Shown here piece after piece: positions 18,716 to 28,245 of a DNA stretch of 64,000 nucleotides. Below the pieces are notes generated by a model, which was not told the origin of the DNA, did not search any database, and saw nothing but the letters and a program-made list of their open reading frames with translations. A program made the translations under genes and the position numbers. Each line of letters begins with the position of its first letter. Position 1 is the stretch's first letter. Source of the stretch: Chitinophaga sp. Cy-1792. GTDB taxonomy: Bacteria > Bacteroidota > Bacteroidia > Chitinophagales > Chitinophagaceae. The DNA lies in assembly GCF_011752935.1 (NCBI RefSeq), contig NZ_VWWO01000003.1, positions 868,001-932,000 of the forward strand. The letters run 5' to 3'.

Positions 18716-21379
18716 ATGTTCCTAAGAAAGTTTATAATTGTCCTAATTGCGAGTTTAATATTTATTGTCAGAACAACTCATGCGCAAATAGAAACAGCGA
18801 TAGAAAGTTGGAAGAAAATATCTAGGGTGTATGACTACTCGCCTGATGGGAAATATGTAGTTTATGGTATAGAGATGGAAACTAAATCCGATACGAAGGA
18901 AACTGTTTTTGTGAAATCAGTTAAGTCGCCTTGGAAGTATGACTTGAATCATTCGTCGACTAATGTTAAAATTACTGGTGATAGCAAGTATAGTTTAGTG
19001 CAGACAGATGATGGGAGGTTGATTTTTGTACAAAATGGAATGCAATATACAGATCGTCAGAAACCAGTTGAATTAACGAATGTTGTTTTATTTTATTTGA
19101 TTAAATCTTTAGATAAGTACTTAGTAGGTGTCCTGTCAAAGGAGGTAGGGGAATCAATGCATTTTTCTATCTATACACTTAATGGAAAAGTGATACTGGA
19201 TATACCAGATACTTATTGGGTTTCGTCTTCTAATACAAATAAGATTATTGTTGCCTACTCAAATAGAGGTGGTACTACGCTTAGATGTATAGATGCTAAC
19301 TTGAAGTCTACGGAGATAAGTATTAATATGAAACCGGGAAACGTTCGACCACTTGGATATGTGCAAAATGATAAAGCCCTTGTTATAAATACGCTGAATA
19401 GAGATATAAAGAATGTGTCCAATTTAGGGGTCTTAGATAGCGCTATTGCTATATGGAGATTTGAAGAGAATACGTTTAATGCCGTTAAGTTACATGTTCC
19501 AATTGATAGCATGATAATTAGCAATGTGTCAATTGTTGCTGATCAGAATAGTCAATTGAATACTGATAGAGGTATTGTCAAACTTTCTATGACTAAGCTT
19601 CCTGTCGAGAAGAAAGATGGTATTGGTGCTAAATTGAAGATATATGGCAGAGGTAATCAAACACAGGTTAGTAAAAATACCAATGCGAAAGATATTTTTA
19701 TCCTGGCTGATTACCGAAATGGTGTTGGCTATACGATAAGTAATAATGCATTATTACCTTTAAATACAATAGAAAACTCGGTTATTTTTTCTGATTTGTC
19801 TGCTCAGGATACACAAAATGATACTGCTGAAAAGGCGCGCTTAGTTTATGCTAATCTTTCATCCGGAGTTGTCTCCGATTCATTGTTTACCAAGCAAAAA
19901 ATAGCCCAAATGAGAACATTTGGTGATTTGAATGAGTCTCCGAATAAACGCTATAGAATAGGTTATGTTGATTCAATTAAGGCCTATGTGGCTTATGATA
20001 GGTGGTTGGAATGCACCAGAGTAATTACGCCTTCAAATGTTGATTGGGGAACCCCATATTTAAATGACTTTAGAAATGTAGTACGAGGGGTTGCCGCCTG
20101 GGATCCGGATAGTAATGGGAATATAGTGTGGATATATGATAAGTTTGATATCTGGAGAATAGATATTACGGGGAGGGATGCTGCTCGCTGTATCACAAAT
20201 GGTTTTGGCCGGAGAAATAAAATTGTATTGACCTTTCAGGCTGCCAACGGAGCTAAGATAGGAGCCAGGATAGCTGATAAGTGGATATTGAATGCTTTCA
20301 AAACTGACACGAAAGAGAATGGTTTTGTTGCAGCTGGATTGGATGGCAAAGAACCTCAGATACTTTACCTGGGGCAATGCTTTTTTCAATGTGATGGCAA
20401 TCTTGCTATTGATGGTGCCCATAATAAGGCTTTTTGGAAAGCGGCTGACAGAAATGAGTATTTAGTGTTCAAAACTGCCCCTAATAGTTCTACTAACATA
20501 TATTATACATCAGACTTTAAGCATTTTGAGTTAGTGTCAGATGTTTTTCCAGAACAGCAGGAGAATCGCTATGAGACAAAATTGTTAAGTTGGCAAATTA
20601 ATGACAGTACTACGTCCTATGGTGCATTATTTATTCCTCCCAACCTGGATACGACTAAAAAATATCCTGTAGTGATAAAGATCTATGAGAAACTTGCCGA
20701 TAATCTGTTCATTAATCAGGAACCAGCTTATCTTGATAACGGTTGTACTTTGAACGTCTTTGATTATTTACATTCCGGTTATGCCGTATTTCTGCCTGAT
20801 GTTACAGCTAAAGAGGGGGATCCTATGCCGGGGGTGCTGGCTTCTTTTGTGCCAGCATTAAATGCACTTAAAAAAAACAGATGGATTGATCCTGAAAGGA
20901 TTGGATTACAAGGGTGCAGTTGGGGAGGGACGGAGGTGAACTATATTGTAACTCATTTCGATGGAATTCGGGCTGCAAATGCGGCTTCAGCATTTAGTAA
21001 TTTTGTTACTAGTTATGGAGAAGTCAGCAATAATGGAATAGGTTTGGCTCCTTATTTTCTTTACGGTCAGGGCCGTATGAGAACTGATCTATGGAAGGGT
21101 TTAGATAAGTATATTCAAAATTCCTCCTATTTTCATGTGAAGGATTGTAATACACCATTGCTGATAATGCATACTAAGTACGACGATGTATGCTCTATAG
21201 AAACTGCCATTGCTTATTTTAATGCATTGCGATATTTCAAAAAAAACGTATGGCTTATTGAATATCTGGAAGGAAACCATGGGATATTTGGGGAGAAGGC
21301 GATCGATTTTAGCTATAGATTAAAGTCCTATTTTAATTATTATTTAAAAGATGAGGCCATGCCCGATTGGATGCAATAA
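18716..21379 (+). CDS. Secreted S9-family (prolyl oligopeptidase-type) serine peptidase
   Basis: 887 residues from the ATG at 18716; upstream in-frame TTG codons are less likely because this ATG begins a good signal peptide (M-F-L-R-K-F ... T-T-H-A-Q). The N-terminal two thirds look like a beta-propeller, and an alpha/beta hydrolase domain fills the last ~270 residues. The catalytic triad is visible: Ser735 in G-C-S-W-G-G-T, Asp823 or Asp824 in H-T-K-Y-D-D, and His855 in E-G-N-H-G. S9 prolyl oligopeptidases are the known leader peptidases of some class III lanthipeptides (FlaP type), which makes its place downstream of the LanKC-like gene notable. Unlike those, this one should be extracytoplasmic, in keeping with the Sec-type peptides. 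A general peptide-scavenging role with the downstream SusC/D is the alternative. Confidence 0.87.
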   Translation: MFLRKFIIVLIASLIFIVRTTHAQIETAIESWKKISRVYDYSPDGKYVVYGIEMETKSDTKETVFVKSVKSPWKYDLNHSSTNVKITGDSKYSLVQTDDGRLIFVQNGMQYTDRQKPVELTNVVLFYLIKSLDKYLVGVLSKEVGESMHFSIYTLNGKVILDIPDTYWVSSSNTNKIIVAYSNRGGTTLRCIDANLKSTEISINMKPGNVRPLGYVQNDKALVINTLNRDIKNVSNLGVLDSAIAIWRFEENTFNAVKLHVPIDSMIISNVSIVADQNSQLNTDRGIVKLSMTKLPVEKKDGIGAKLKIYGRGNQTQVSKNTNAKDIFILADYRNGVGYTISNNALLPLNTIENSVIFSDLSAQDTQNDTAEKARLVYANLSSGVVSDSLFTKQKIAQMRTFGDLNESPNKRYRIGYVDSIKAYVAYDRWLECTRVITPSNVDWGTPYLNDFRNVVRGVAAWDPDSNGNIVWIYDKFDIWRIDITGRDAARCITNGFGRRNKIVLTFQAANGAKIGARIADKWILNAFKTDTKENGFVAAGLDGKEPQILYLGQCFFQCDGNLAIDGAHNKAFWKAADRNEYLVFKTAPNSSTNIYYTSDFKHFELVSDVFPEQQENRYETKLLSWQINDSTTSYGALFIPPNLDTTKKYPVVIKIYEKLADNLFINQEPAYLDNGCTLNVFDYLHSGYAVFLPDVTAKEGDPMPGVLASFVPALNALKKNRWIDPERIGLQGCSWGGTEVNYIVTHFDGIRAANAASAFSNFVTSYGEVSNNGIGLAPYFLYGQGRMRTDLWKGLDKYIQNSSYFHVKDCNTPLLIMHTKYDDVCSIETAIAYFNALRYFKKNVWLIEYLEGNHGIFGEKAIDFSYRLKSYFNYYLKDEAMPDWMQ

Positions 21380-21415
21380 ATAGATTGGAAAGCATAAAAT
21401 AAAATGAAAAGTTGT

Positions 21416-21453
21416 ACTCTTTATCTAAATGTAGATAAAGAGTTTTATTTTAT
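21416..21453 (+). terminator. Rho-independent terminator after the S9 peptidase
   Basis: A perfect 12-bp stem (ACTCTTTATCTA at 21416-21427 with its complement at 21432-21443, loop AATG) is followed by a T-rich tract. It separates the peptidase transcript from the SusC/SusD pair. Confidence 0.85.
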
Positions 21454-21499
21454 TATTGATCGCCTTATCGAGGCAGAAGTACCGTTTCCTGAATATTTT

Positions 21500-21750
21500 G
21501 TCAATTAATTATTTTACACTTGGCATGCCGATCATGACAAAGTTTTCAGATTCGTTGTGCACTTCGTATTAATTTTACAATGTCCATTACCGTTAGTGTT
21601 ACTGATAAGATTGCTTGTTTACCTTGATTATTTCTAACTACCTGCTGAATTGAGTCTGATCCAGCATTGATCCAGGATAAAATGCTGCCAGTTAGGTTCC
21701 AATAATGGTCCCGTTAATGAACCGTTAACTAAAATAGATTTTTAGTATCC
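21500..21750 (-). pseudogene. Possible decayed coding remnant in the peptidase-SusC intergenic region
   Basis: The 441 bases between the peptidase and the SusC gene hold no intact gene. On the minus strand, protein-like stretches occur in successive frames: one contains V-N-G-S-L-T-G-P-L-L-E-P-N-W-Q-H-F, and another ends Y-E-V-H-N-E-S-E-N-F-V-M-I-G-M-P-S-V-K before a stop. They are interrupted by stops and frame changes. This suggests a frameshifted remnant of unknown identity, though chance coding-like sequence cannot be excluded. Confidence 0.22.
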
Positions 21751-21820
21751 CTATTATTATCATCCCTTCTCATTATATAGATAATGATCCTAATTGGTTT
21801 CACCAGCTAGAATTTCCAAC

Positions 21821-24800
21821 ATGAGATATATAACTATACTAATATTGGGATGGATCCTGCTTTTCTACTTTTCTCCTGCAGGTGCATCTGTTCATACCTA
21901 TGATTACAACGTTTACTTAACTATGCATATAGATACAGCCAATAATATGCAAGGAAAAGTAGTAGATTCAAGCGGAGCCCCTATTCCAGGGGCCACAATA
22001 ATAGTGACAGGGACAAAAAATGGAACCACTACTAATGCACTAGGACAGTTTATATTGAAGAATGTGGCAAATCATACCAGGCTGGAAGTGCGCTGTATGG
22101 GGTTTGTAAACAAGGCAGTATTGGCAGAGCCCTATCTTTTGGTTACCCTGGATAAATCTACGAATAACCTGGATGAAGCCGTGGTATTGGCGTATGGTAG
22201 AACGTCGAAAAGATTCAATACAGGTAATATTTCATCGATTTCTTCACACGATATTGAAACCCAGCCTGTTAATAATCCATTATTGGCCTTACAGGGAAGG
22301 GTGCCGGGCATCTATATTCAACCATCCTCCGGAGTTCCTGGTGATGGAATGAAGGTCCGGATTCAGGGGCAGAATAGTATTATTAAGGGCAGTGATCCTT
22401 TTTATGTAGTCGATGGCGTACCCTTTATAGGTAGTAATTTTGTTGCATTTGGTGGTATTTTAGGTGATAACTGGAACCCAACCACTACAGCACCTCCACC
22501 AAGCCCGCTAGCATTTATCAATCCGGAGGATATCGCACGAATAGAAGTCCTGAAAGATGCGGATGCTACCAGTATTTATGGATCAAGGGCTGCAAACGGC
22601 GCTATTTTGATCACCACTAAAAGTGCTGCTGCCGGAAGAACCGCTGTGGATTTAAGAGCACAGGTGGGTACTGGCCATGTAACTGGGCGTGTCCCGGTAC
22701 TCAGTACACCGGATTATTTGCAGATGCGGCGGACTGCTTATGAAAATGCCCCTGGTACTGTACCTGATATGATACTTGCTCCTGATTTGTTGTTATGGGA
22801 TTCGACGGCCAATACAAATTGGCAGAATGTATTGATGGGGAATCAGGCTACCATAACAGATATTGCTGGGTCAGTATCTGGTGGCAAGGACTTAACGCGC
22901 TTTTTATTATCCGGTACCTATAGAAAAGAAACTACCGTTTTTCCAGGCGATTTTAATAACACCATGGGAGCGCTTCATTTTAGTATTACCCAAACTTCAT
23001 CGAATAGTAAGTTCCGCCTGGTTTTCTCTGGGAATGAAGTCTATAATTATTCTAAGCTACCTACTACTAATCTGGTTGGTCCCGCATTGACTATTGCCCC
23101 GAATGCCCCCCCCTTATATACCCAAAGTGGTGATATTAATTGGGCGCCAGACCCCAATGGGAACAGCACTTGGATAAACCCATTCAATAATCCGGCAGCA
23201 TTGCTGTTACAATATACAAGGAGTAATACCATTAATTTGATGAATAACCTGCAGGTGGGATATGAAATTGTAAAAAATCTTAAGATCACATCCTCGCTTG
23301 GATTTACTTATTTGACCGGAGATCAGTTTGGATATTTTCCGTTTAAGTCAAATACACCAGAGCTCCAAAAATCTGCTGGGCAATATGCCAGACAGGCTCA
23401 GTATGGTAATAATTACATGAAATCCTGGATTTGGGAACCGCAAGCCAGCTATTTATTTAATCATGGAAAATCCAGGATGGAGGCACTTGTTGGCGGCAGC
23501 ATTCAAAGATCGAATACACAAACTTCTGGTATGCAAGGATACGGTTACGTAAATGATCAGGTGATGGAGAATCCCTTGGCGGCCTCCACCCTTACTTATG
23601 GCCCATTTCTTAAATACCTGTATAAATATGCGGCGTTATTTGGCCGCTTAAATTGGAATTATAACGAAACCTATGTCTTGACACTTACTGCACGAAGAGA
23701 TGCTTCTTCCAGGTTTGGTCCTGGTAACCAAATGCATAATTTTGCATCTGCTGCTGGCGCGTGGATATTTTCAGAAAATACATTCATCAAACGTAATATC
23801 GGCTTTTTGAGCTTTGGGAAATTGAAGCTAAGTTATGGTACTACTGGAAATGATCAAATAGGTGATTATCAGTACATTGCCCTTTATACACCTTCTTATG
23901 TCTCCCCAATACCTTATCAGGGTATTTCAACTTATCAAATCAGTGGCTTGGCGAACAAAGATTTACAATGGGAGTCAACAAAGAAATTGAATACGGGAAT
24001 TACCCTTGGGGTTTTCAAGGATCATTTGTTACTGGATGTCAATTATTACAGAAATGAATCATCGAATCAATTACTTTTTTCTCAACAGCCCTCATTTTCT
24101 GGTTATGGCGGGATTGCCATGAATTTGCCAGCAACAGTCCGGAATAGTGGATTTGAATTTTTGCTGACCGGTAATAATGTGAAATTAGGAAAGGTGAATT
24201 GGACATCTTCATTGAATGCAACCATACCAAAGAATGAATTAGTACGTTTCGCAAACTTTTCTAATTCTGGCTATCAAGGAACTTATATAATAGGAAAGCC
24301 AATTACCAGTCAAAAATTATATACCTATGCAGGTGTTGACCCAGCTACCGGCATTTATCAGTTTTATGATAAACAACATAAAATTGTCAGTGATCCAGAT
24401 ACGATGAATGCTTACTATAATACAGTTCCTACCTTTACTGCCGGCTGGAGTAATACATTTTCCTATAAAGGATTTTCCATTGACATGTTTTGGATGTATG
24501 TTAAACAGCAAGGGCCAAAAGGTTCCTTATTTGGTTATTTCGGATATGGTCCGTTCAATATGTCAGCCAGATACAAAGACTATTGGAAAAAACCGGGTGA
24601 TGATGCAACATGGCAAAAGCCACTTGCGAATTTTGATGGGTTTGATGGATTTGGGAATTTAAGTAATTCTACTGGCGGAATTGAAAGTGCTTCTTTTCTG
24701 CGGTTAAAGAATATTGCTATCACTTATCAGTTTCAGAAACCAGTGCTGCAACGTTTGCATTTAAGCAACCTGTCTGTTTTTGTTTATGGTCAGAATTTGT

Positions 24801-24901
24801 TGACATTTTCTCCTTATAGTGGTTCAGATCCTGAGGTTAATAATAATGGAGCTCTACCGCTGTTACGAACGGTTACATTTGGCGTTAAGGTAGGATTATA
24901 A
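21821..24901 (+). CDS. SusC/RagA-family TonB-dependent receptor (peptide-island copy)
   Basis: 1026 residues from the ATG at 21821, which opens a clear signal peptide (M-R-Y-I-T-I-L-I-L-G ... A-G-A-S); an in-frame TTG at 21794 is less likely. A CarboxypepD_reg-like domain with G-A-P-I-P-G-A-T-I is followed by the plug. The plug has the SusC signature Q-G-R-V-P-G-I-Y-I, F-Y-V-V-D-G-V-P-F and the D-A-D-A-T-S-I-Y-G-S-R-A-A-N-G motif. The rest is a 22-strand-type barrel. It sits directly before a SusD gene and together they form an outer-membrane uptake complex. No glycoside hydrolase is adjacent; the nearest degradative enzyme is the S9 peptidase, so the substrate may be a peptide. That is inference. 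Base composition is AT-rich like the whole island. Confidence 0.92.
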   Translation: MRYITILILGWILLFYFSPAGASVHTYDYNVYLTMHIDTANNMQGKVVDSSGAPIPGATIIVTGTKNGTTTNALGQFILKNVANHTRLEVRCMGFVNKAVLAEPYLLVTLDKSTNNLDEAVVLAYGRTSKRFNTGNISSISSHDIETQPVNNPLLALQGRVPGIYIQPSSGVPGDGMKVRIQGQNSIIKGSDPFYVVDGVPFIGSNFVAFGGILGDNWNPTTTAPPPSPLAFINPEDIARIEVLKDADATSIYGSRAANGAILITTKSAAAGRTAVDLRAQVGTGHVTGRVPVLSTPDYLQMRRTAYENAPGTVPDMILAPDLLLWDSTANTNWQNVLMGNQATITDIAGSVSGGKDLTRFLLSGTYRKETTVFPGDFNNTMGALHFSITQTSSNSKFRLVFSGNEVYNYSKLPTTNLVGPALTIAPNAPPLYTQSGDINWAPDPNGNSTWINPFNNPAALLLQYTRSNTINLMNNLQVGYEIVKNLKITSSLGFTYLTGDQFGYFPFKSNTPELQKSAGQYARQAQYGNNYMKSWIWEPQASYLFNHGKSRMEALVGGSIQRSNTQTSGMQGYGYVNDQVMENPLAASTLTYGPFLKYLYKYAALFGRLNWNYNETYVLTLTARRDASSRFGPGNQMHNFASAAGAWIFSENTFIKRNIGFLSFGKLKLSYGTTGNDQIGDYQYIALYTPSYVSPIPYQGISTYQISGLANKDLQWESTKKLNTGITLGVFKDHLLLDVNYYRNESSNQLLFSQQPSFSGYGGIAMNLPATVRNSGFEFLLTGNNVKLGKVNWTSSLNATIPKNELVRFANFSNSGYQGTYIIGKPITSQKLYTYAGVDPATGIYQFYDKQHKIVSDPDTMNAYYNTVPTFTAGWSNTFSYKGFSIDMFWMYVKQQGPKGSLFGYFGYGPFNMSARYKDYWKKPGDDATWQKPLANFDGFDGFGNLSNSTGGIESASFLRLKNIAITYQFQKPVLQRLHLSNLSVFVYGQNLLTFSPYSGSDPEVNNNGALPLLRTVTFGVKVGL

Positions 24902-24953
24902 GTTCACGCACTTGTCAGACAATAGTATGTTGAATTCAAAACTCGATAAATTC

Positions 24954-26396
24954 ATGATGAAGCATTTCAATTGCCGCAATCGACACATCATTATATTTGG
25001 TAGACCGTATATACTATTATGTTTTATAATGGGCCTAAACGCGTGTTCAAAGTTGGTAGATGTTCCTGTGCCGGTTACGAGTATTAGCACAGGGAATGTT
25101 TATTCTAACGATGCAAGTACCATCTCAGTTAGTACAGGAATATTGGCAGACCTGGCAAGAGAGAACATAAAAACGGAAGGGAACTTGGCCGCTACCTCCT
25201 TTTTCTTAGGCATGCTGTCGGATGAATTAACGTTAGGAATAACATCCAATACAGTATACTCTGCTTACTATTCAAACGCGCTTGGTCAACAGATTGGGGT
25301 AGGATATACAACTGGTTGCTATAAATACATATATCGCTGTAATACGATAATTGACGGCATTAATAATTATGGAAAAGACTTAACTCCGGCTGTAAAAAGT
25401 CAGGTAATAGGTGAAGCCTTGTTTTTGAGATCGCTGATGTATTATTATTTAATTAATATATATGGGGATGTACCTTATACTACTTCAATTGATTATGCGG
25501 TGAATAAGATCATTGCCAAAACTGACAAACAGACGATTCTGAAGAATTTAGTCAGTGATTTGATGTTGGCTAGCCAGGATCTGAATGATAACTTCCTAGA
25601 CGTATCACTACTTAAAACTACTACAGAGCGGGTTCGGCCAACGAAAAGTGTGGCGAATGCCTTATTGGCAAGAGTATACTTATTGCAAAATGATTGGGTT
25701 AATGCAGAGCAAACTGCTACAGCAACAATCAATAACGCTATGTTTTCATTAGTCCCGCTAAAAAGTGTATTTCTAAAGAATAGCAATGAAGCAGTTTGGC
25801 AGCTCCAGACCGTCTCTAATTCGTATAACACTGATGAAGGATTTACATTTAATATTCTGACTGTTCCTGACAATAATCATCCTGTTTCGCTTTCTTCCTA
25901 TGTTGTGAATCTGTTCTCCAATACAGATCAGCGTTTATCAACGTGGATCAGACCAGTTACCAATGGAGGAAAAATATACTACTGCCCTTTTAAATATCAA
26001 AGTTATAAAATAGCTGCACCTACAACTGAATATCGAACCGTATTTCGCTTGGGTGAGCAATTTTTGATAAGGGCGGAAGCCAGGGCACAACAGAATAAAT
26101 TAGATTCCGGGTTGAATGATCTTAATAGAATCCGGCAAAGAGCTGGTCTGCTGCCGGTGGTGATACAATCTAAAGACAGTCTGATTGCCGAAATTTTAAC
26201 AGAGCGGAGAAGGGAACTATTCACTGAATTTGGCGCCAGGTGGATAGACCTGAAACGAACCAATACCATTGATGCTGTGATGAGTACCGTGACCACTGCT
26301 AAGGGAGGCACCTGGAGAAAAGAGGCGGCGGTGTTGCCATTCCCAAATAATGACATAATAAGAGACCCTAACCTGGTCCAAAACCCTGGTTACTAA
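24954..26396 (+). CDS. SusD/RagB-family substrate-binding outer-membrane lipoprotein
   Basis: About 480 residues from the ATG at 24954 (in-frame ATG codons also at 24927 and 24957). The signal region ends in a lipobox L-N-A-C, so it is probably a surface lipoprotein. The SusD pattern of TPR-like helices is present: the segment V-I-G-E-A-L-F-L-R-S-L-M-Y-Y-Y-L-I-N-I-Y-G-D-V-P and the C-terminal L-I-A-E-I-L-T-E-R-R-R-E-L-F-T-E-F-G-A-R-W-I-D-L are hallmarks of RagB/SusD. It binds ligand at the cell surface and caps the SusC barrel encoded immediately upstream. This is the last gene of the AT-rich island. Confidence 0.92.
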   Translation: MMKHFNCRNRHIIIFGRPYILLCFIMGLNACSKLVDVPVPVTSISTGNVYSNDASTISVSTGILADLARENIKTEGNLAATSFFLGMLSDELTLGITSNTVYSAYYSNALGQQIGVGYTTGCYKYIYRCNTIIDGINNYGKDLTPAVKSQVIGEALFLRSLMYYYLINIYGDVPYTTSIDYAVNKIIAKTDKQTILKNLVSDLMLASQDLNDNFLDVSLLKTTTERVRPTKSVANALLARVYLLQNDWVNAEQTATATINNAMFSLVPLKSVFLKNSNEAVWQLQTVSNSYNTDEGFTFNILTVPDNNHPVSLSSYVVNLFSNTDQRLSTWIRPVTNGGKIYYCPFKYQSYKIAAPTTEYRTVFRLGEQFLIRAEARAQQNKLDSGLNDLNRIRQRAGLLPVVIQSKDSLIAEILTERRRELFTEFGARWIDLKRTNTIDAVMSTVTTAKGGTWRKEAAVLPFPNNDIIRDPNLVQNPGY

Positions 26397-26717
26397 AAAT
26401 ACGTATATGCTATACAAAGTTTCTGTTTAAAGCAGACCCCAAAATCAGACTGGATAATTGAAACTTGGTCCAGCTGGATCTATCTATCATTTTTAATTGT
26501 TCTATACTCAGCTTTCATTTTCAAGGCCAACTGTTCCGTTGATGTCGCCTGGTTTCTAATAATGACTGTTCCCGTAGTCACTATTGGCCAGGCGATTCCT
26601 ATTTTACCATATTTTGTCGTGTTTTTGATAAAAGCAGGTATTATCTTTGGCTGGTCCCCGCCAAGAAAGGGATATATGCGCATCTTACGCAGCAATCAAC
26701 ATGGTAAAGAGTAAACA
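26397..26717. other. Intergenic region at the right edge of the AT-rich island
   Basis: There is no confident gene in these 321 bases. The plus-strand frame of the SusD gene stays open for about 105 codons after its stop and encodes a hydrophobic stretch (L-I-V-L-Y-S-A-F-I-F and F-V-V-F-L-I-K-A-G-I-I-F) but has no good start codon. A minus-strand frame of about 70 codons is equally unsupported. Either could be the remnant of a lost gene at the island boundary. Confidence 0.3.
26642..26649 (+). promoter_or_regulatory. Candidate -7 box (TATCTTTG) for the sulfatase gene
   Basis: An exact TAnnTTTG match 69 bp before the sulfatase ATG, giving an expected leader of about 60 nt. Confidence 0.5.
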
Positions 26718-28046
26718 ATGAAGAAACTAGTTTTAAGTATGCTGCTGGCCACCGGAACCCTCGGTGCCGCCTATGCGCAGCAGCGGCCAAATGTAATTAT
26801 TGTGCTCACCGATGATATGGGATACAGTGACCTGAGCAGCTTTGGTAATCCGCAGATACAGACACCTTTCCTGGACTCTGTTGCCAGCGTGGGCGTAAAG
26901 GCTACGGGCTATATGGTGTCGTCGCCTACCTGTACGCCTTCCAGGGTTTCCCTGATGACAGGACGTTACCCCACCCGGTCGCAGCTGAATTTCCCTATCC
27001 CTCCGGGCTATAAGATCGGCTTGCCGGATGAAGATGTCACCATAGCAGAAATGCTCAAAGCAGTGGGCTATAATACGCAAATGATCGGTAAATGGCATAT
27101 GGGAGATATCCAGCCATATAACCTGCCTACTGCACAAGGCTTCGATCATTACTTCGGTATGCTGTACAGTCACGATTACCGTGCGCCCTATGTACAAACA
27201 GATACTACCATCAAAATATTCCGCGACAGAACACCGGTCATCTACAAACCAGAAGATACTTCGCTCACAACGCTCTATACCAATGAGGCCATCCGCTTCG
27301 TGGAGCAACAGCGTAAAGACAAACCTTTCTTCCTGTACCTGGCGCACAACATGCCGCACCTGCCGGTAGCTGCCAGCAGCAAGTATGTAGGGCATAGTGC
27401 CGGTGGTTTATACGGCGATGTGATTGAAGAGATAGACGGCAACCTTGCCCGCCTGTGGCAGGCGCTGCAAAAGAAAGGGATGCTGGAAAACACCATCTTC
27501 ATCTTCACCAGTGATAATGGGCCATGGATAGATTTTCCGGACCGTATGGCCAAAGATGGCCACACCAAACCATGGCATGTAGGCAGTCAGAATGTATTCC
27601 GGGGACATAAAGGGGATACCTACGAAGGCGGCCACCGCGTACCGTTTATCGTATACTGGAAAAACCATGTTCCTGCCGGTAAAACCATCACCGATGCCTT
27701 TACAAGCATGGACATCATGCCTACCTTATCCCGCTGGACAGGCGCGCCTTTGCCTAAAGAGCGCCGCATAGATGGTGAGCCGGTAGACAGCCTCCTGACC
27801 GGTAAAATGGCGCATTACAAGCATTCTCCTATCTACTACGTGAACTACGGTGTAGCGGAAGCTATCCGCGTGGGCGACTGGAAATACCGCCGCACGGTAA
27901 ATAAAACCACCGGCGAAAAGCTAGTGGAGTTATTTAACCTGAGAGAAGACTATAGAGAAGTGACCAACCTCGCGTCCCAGTATCCGGACAGAGTAAAGGA
28001 GCTGGCAGACTTATTAGATAAATACGATGGTATGTCGCCGAATTGA
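26718..28046 (+). CDS. S1-family (arylsulfatase-type) secreted sulfatase
   Basis: 442 residues with a signal peptide ending A-Y-A-Q. Metal-binding D-D (32-33) lies in V-L-T-D-D-M-G-Y. The sulfatase signature C-T-P-S-R is at 72-76; Cys72 is the residue converted to formylglycine. The second signature G-K-W-H-M-G is present. The enzyme hydrolyses sulfate esters, probably in the periplasm, and needs a maturase (FGE or anSME) encoded elsewhere. Base composition returns to the higher GC of the rest of the window, so it marks the right flank of the AT-rich island. No glycosidase is adjacent, so its sulfated substrate cannot be named. A paired-hairpin element follows the stop codon. Confidence 0.95.
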   Translation: MKKLVLSMLLATGTLGAAYAQQRPNVIIVLTDDMGYSDLSSFGNPQIQTPFLDSVASVGVKATGYMVSSPTCTPSRVSLMTGRYPTRSQLNFPIPPGYKIGLPDEDVTIAEMLKAVGYNTQMIGKWHMGDIQPYNLPTAQGFDHYFGMLYSHDYRAPYVQTDTTIKIFRDRTPVIYKPEDTSLTTLYTNEAIRFVEQQRKDKPFFLYLAHNMPHLPVAASSKYVGHSAGGLYGDVIEEIDGNLARLWQALQKKGMLENTIFIFTSDNGPWIDFPDRMAKDGHTKPWHVGSQNVFRGHKGDTYEGGHRVPFIVYWKNHVPAGKTITDAFTSMDIMPTLSRWTGAPLPKERRIDGEPVDSLLTGKMAHYKHSPIYYVNYGVAEAIRVGDWKYRRTVNKTTGEKLVELFNLREDYREVTNLASQYPDRVKELADLLDKYDGMSPN

Positions 28047-28068
28047 TTCGTTTCATATGTTTTTTCCC

Positions 28069-28144
28069 GGAAAGTCCCCATGCCTTCGGCATGGGGACTT
28101 TCCTTTATAGGGGATCGCCTAGGGCGGTCCCCTATAAAGGAAAG
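28069..28144. repeat. Overlapping paired-hairpin element A
   Basis: Hairpin 1 spans 28069-28103 (16-bp perfect stem, apex GCC-TTC-GGC). Hairpin 2 spans 28098-28144 (22-bp stem, one mismatch, apex GCC-TAG-GGC). They share 28098-28103, so full formation of one excludes full formation of the other. It lies 22 bp after the sulfatase stop codon. Elements with the same architecture but unrelated sequence are at 37210-37291 and 54308-54382. A terminator or mRNA 3' end role is likely. Confidence 0.75.
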
Positions 28145-28213
28145 TATTACGTTTTGCGGTACCAGTGGGAGAATACAATTATATCCGGTAAGCGGAGGTA
28201 TATAGGGAAATTG

Positions 28214-28221
28214 TAGATTTG
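28214..28221 (+). promoter_or_regulatory. Candidate -7 box (TAGATTTG) for the TlpA/DUF4369 gene
   Basis: An exact TAnnTTTG match 25 bp before the ATG at 28246, giving a leader of roughly 18 nt. Confidence 0.5.
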
Positions 28222-28245
28222 TTTTACCAAACCAACCTTAAAAAA

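Noticed and set aside
12174..26396. A complete canonical class III lanthipeptide cluster
   Set aside because: There is no ABC transporter or LanT, the precursor candidates have Sec-type signal peptides, and only one has the labionin-type spacing. I therefore report it as a candidate unusual system, not a canonical cluster.
26480..26695. A 71-codon minus-strand ORF before the sulfatase
   Set aside because: It has only a TTG start and no recognisable domain, and it overlaps an equally open plus-strand frame and the sulfatase promoter box; not enough to call a gene.
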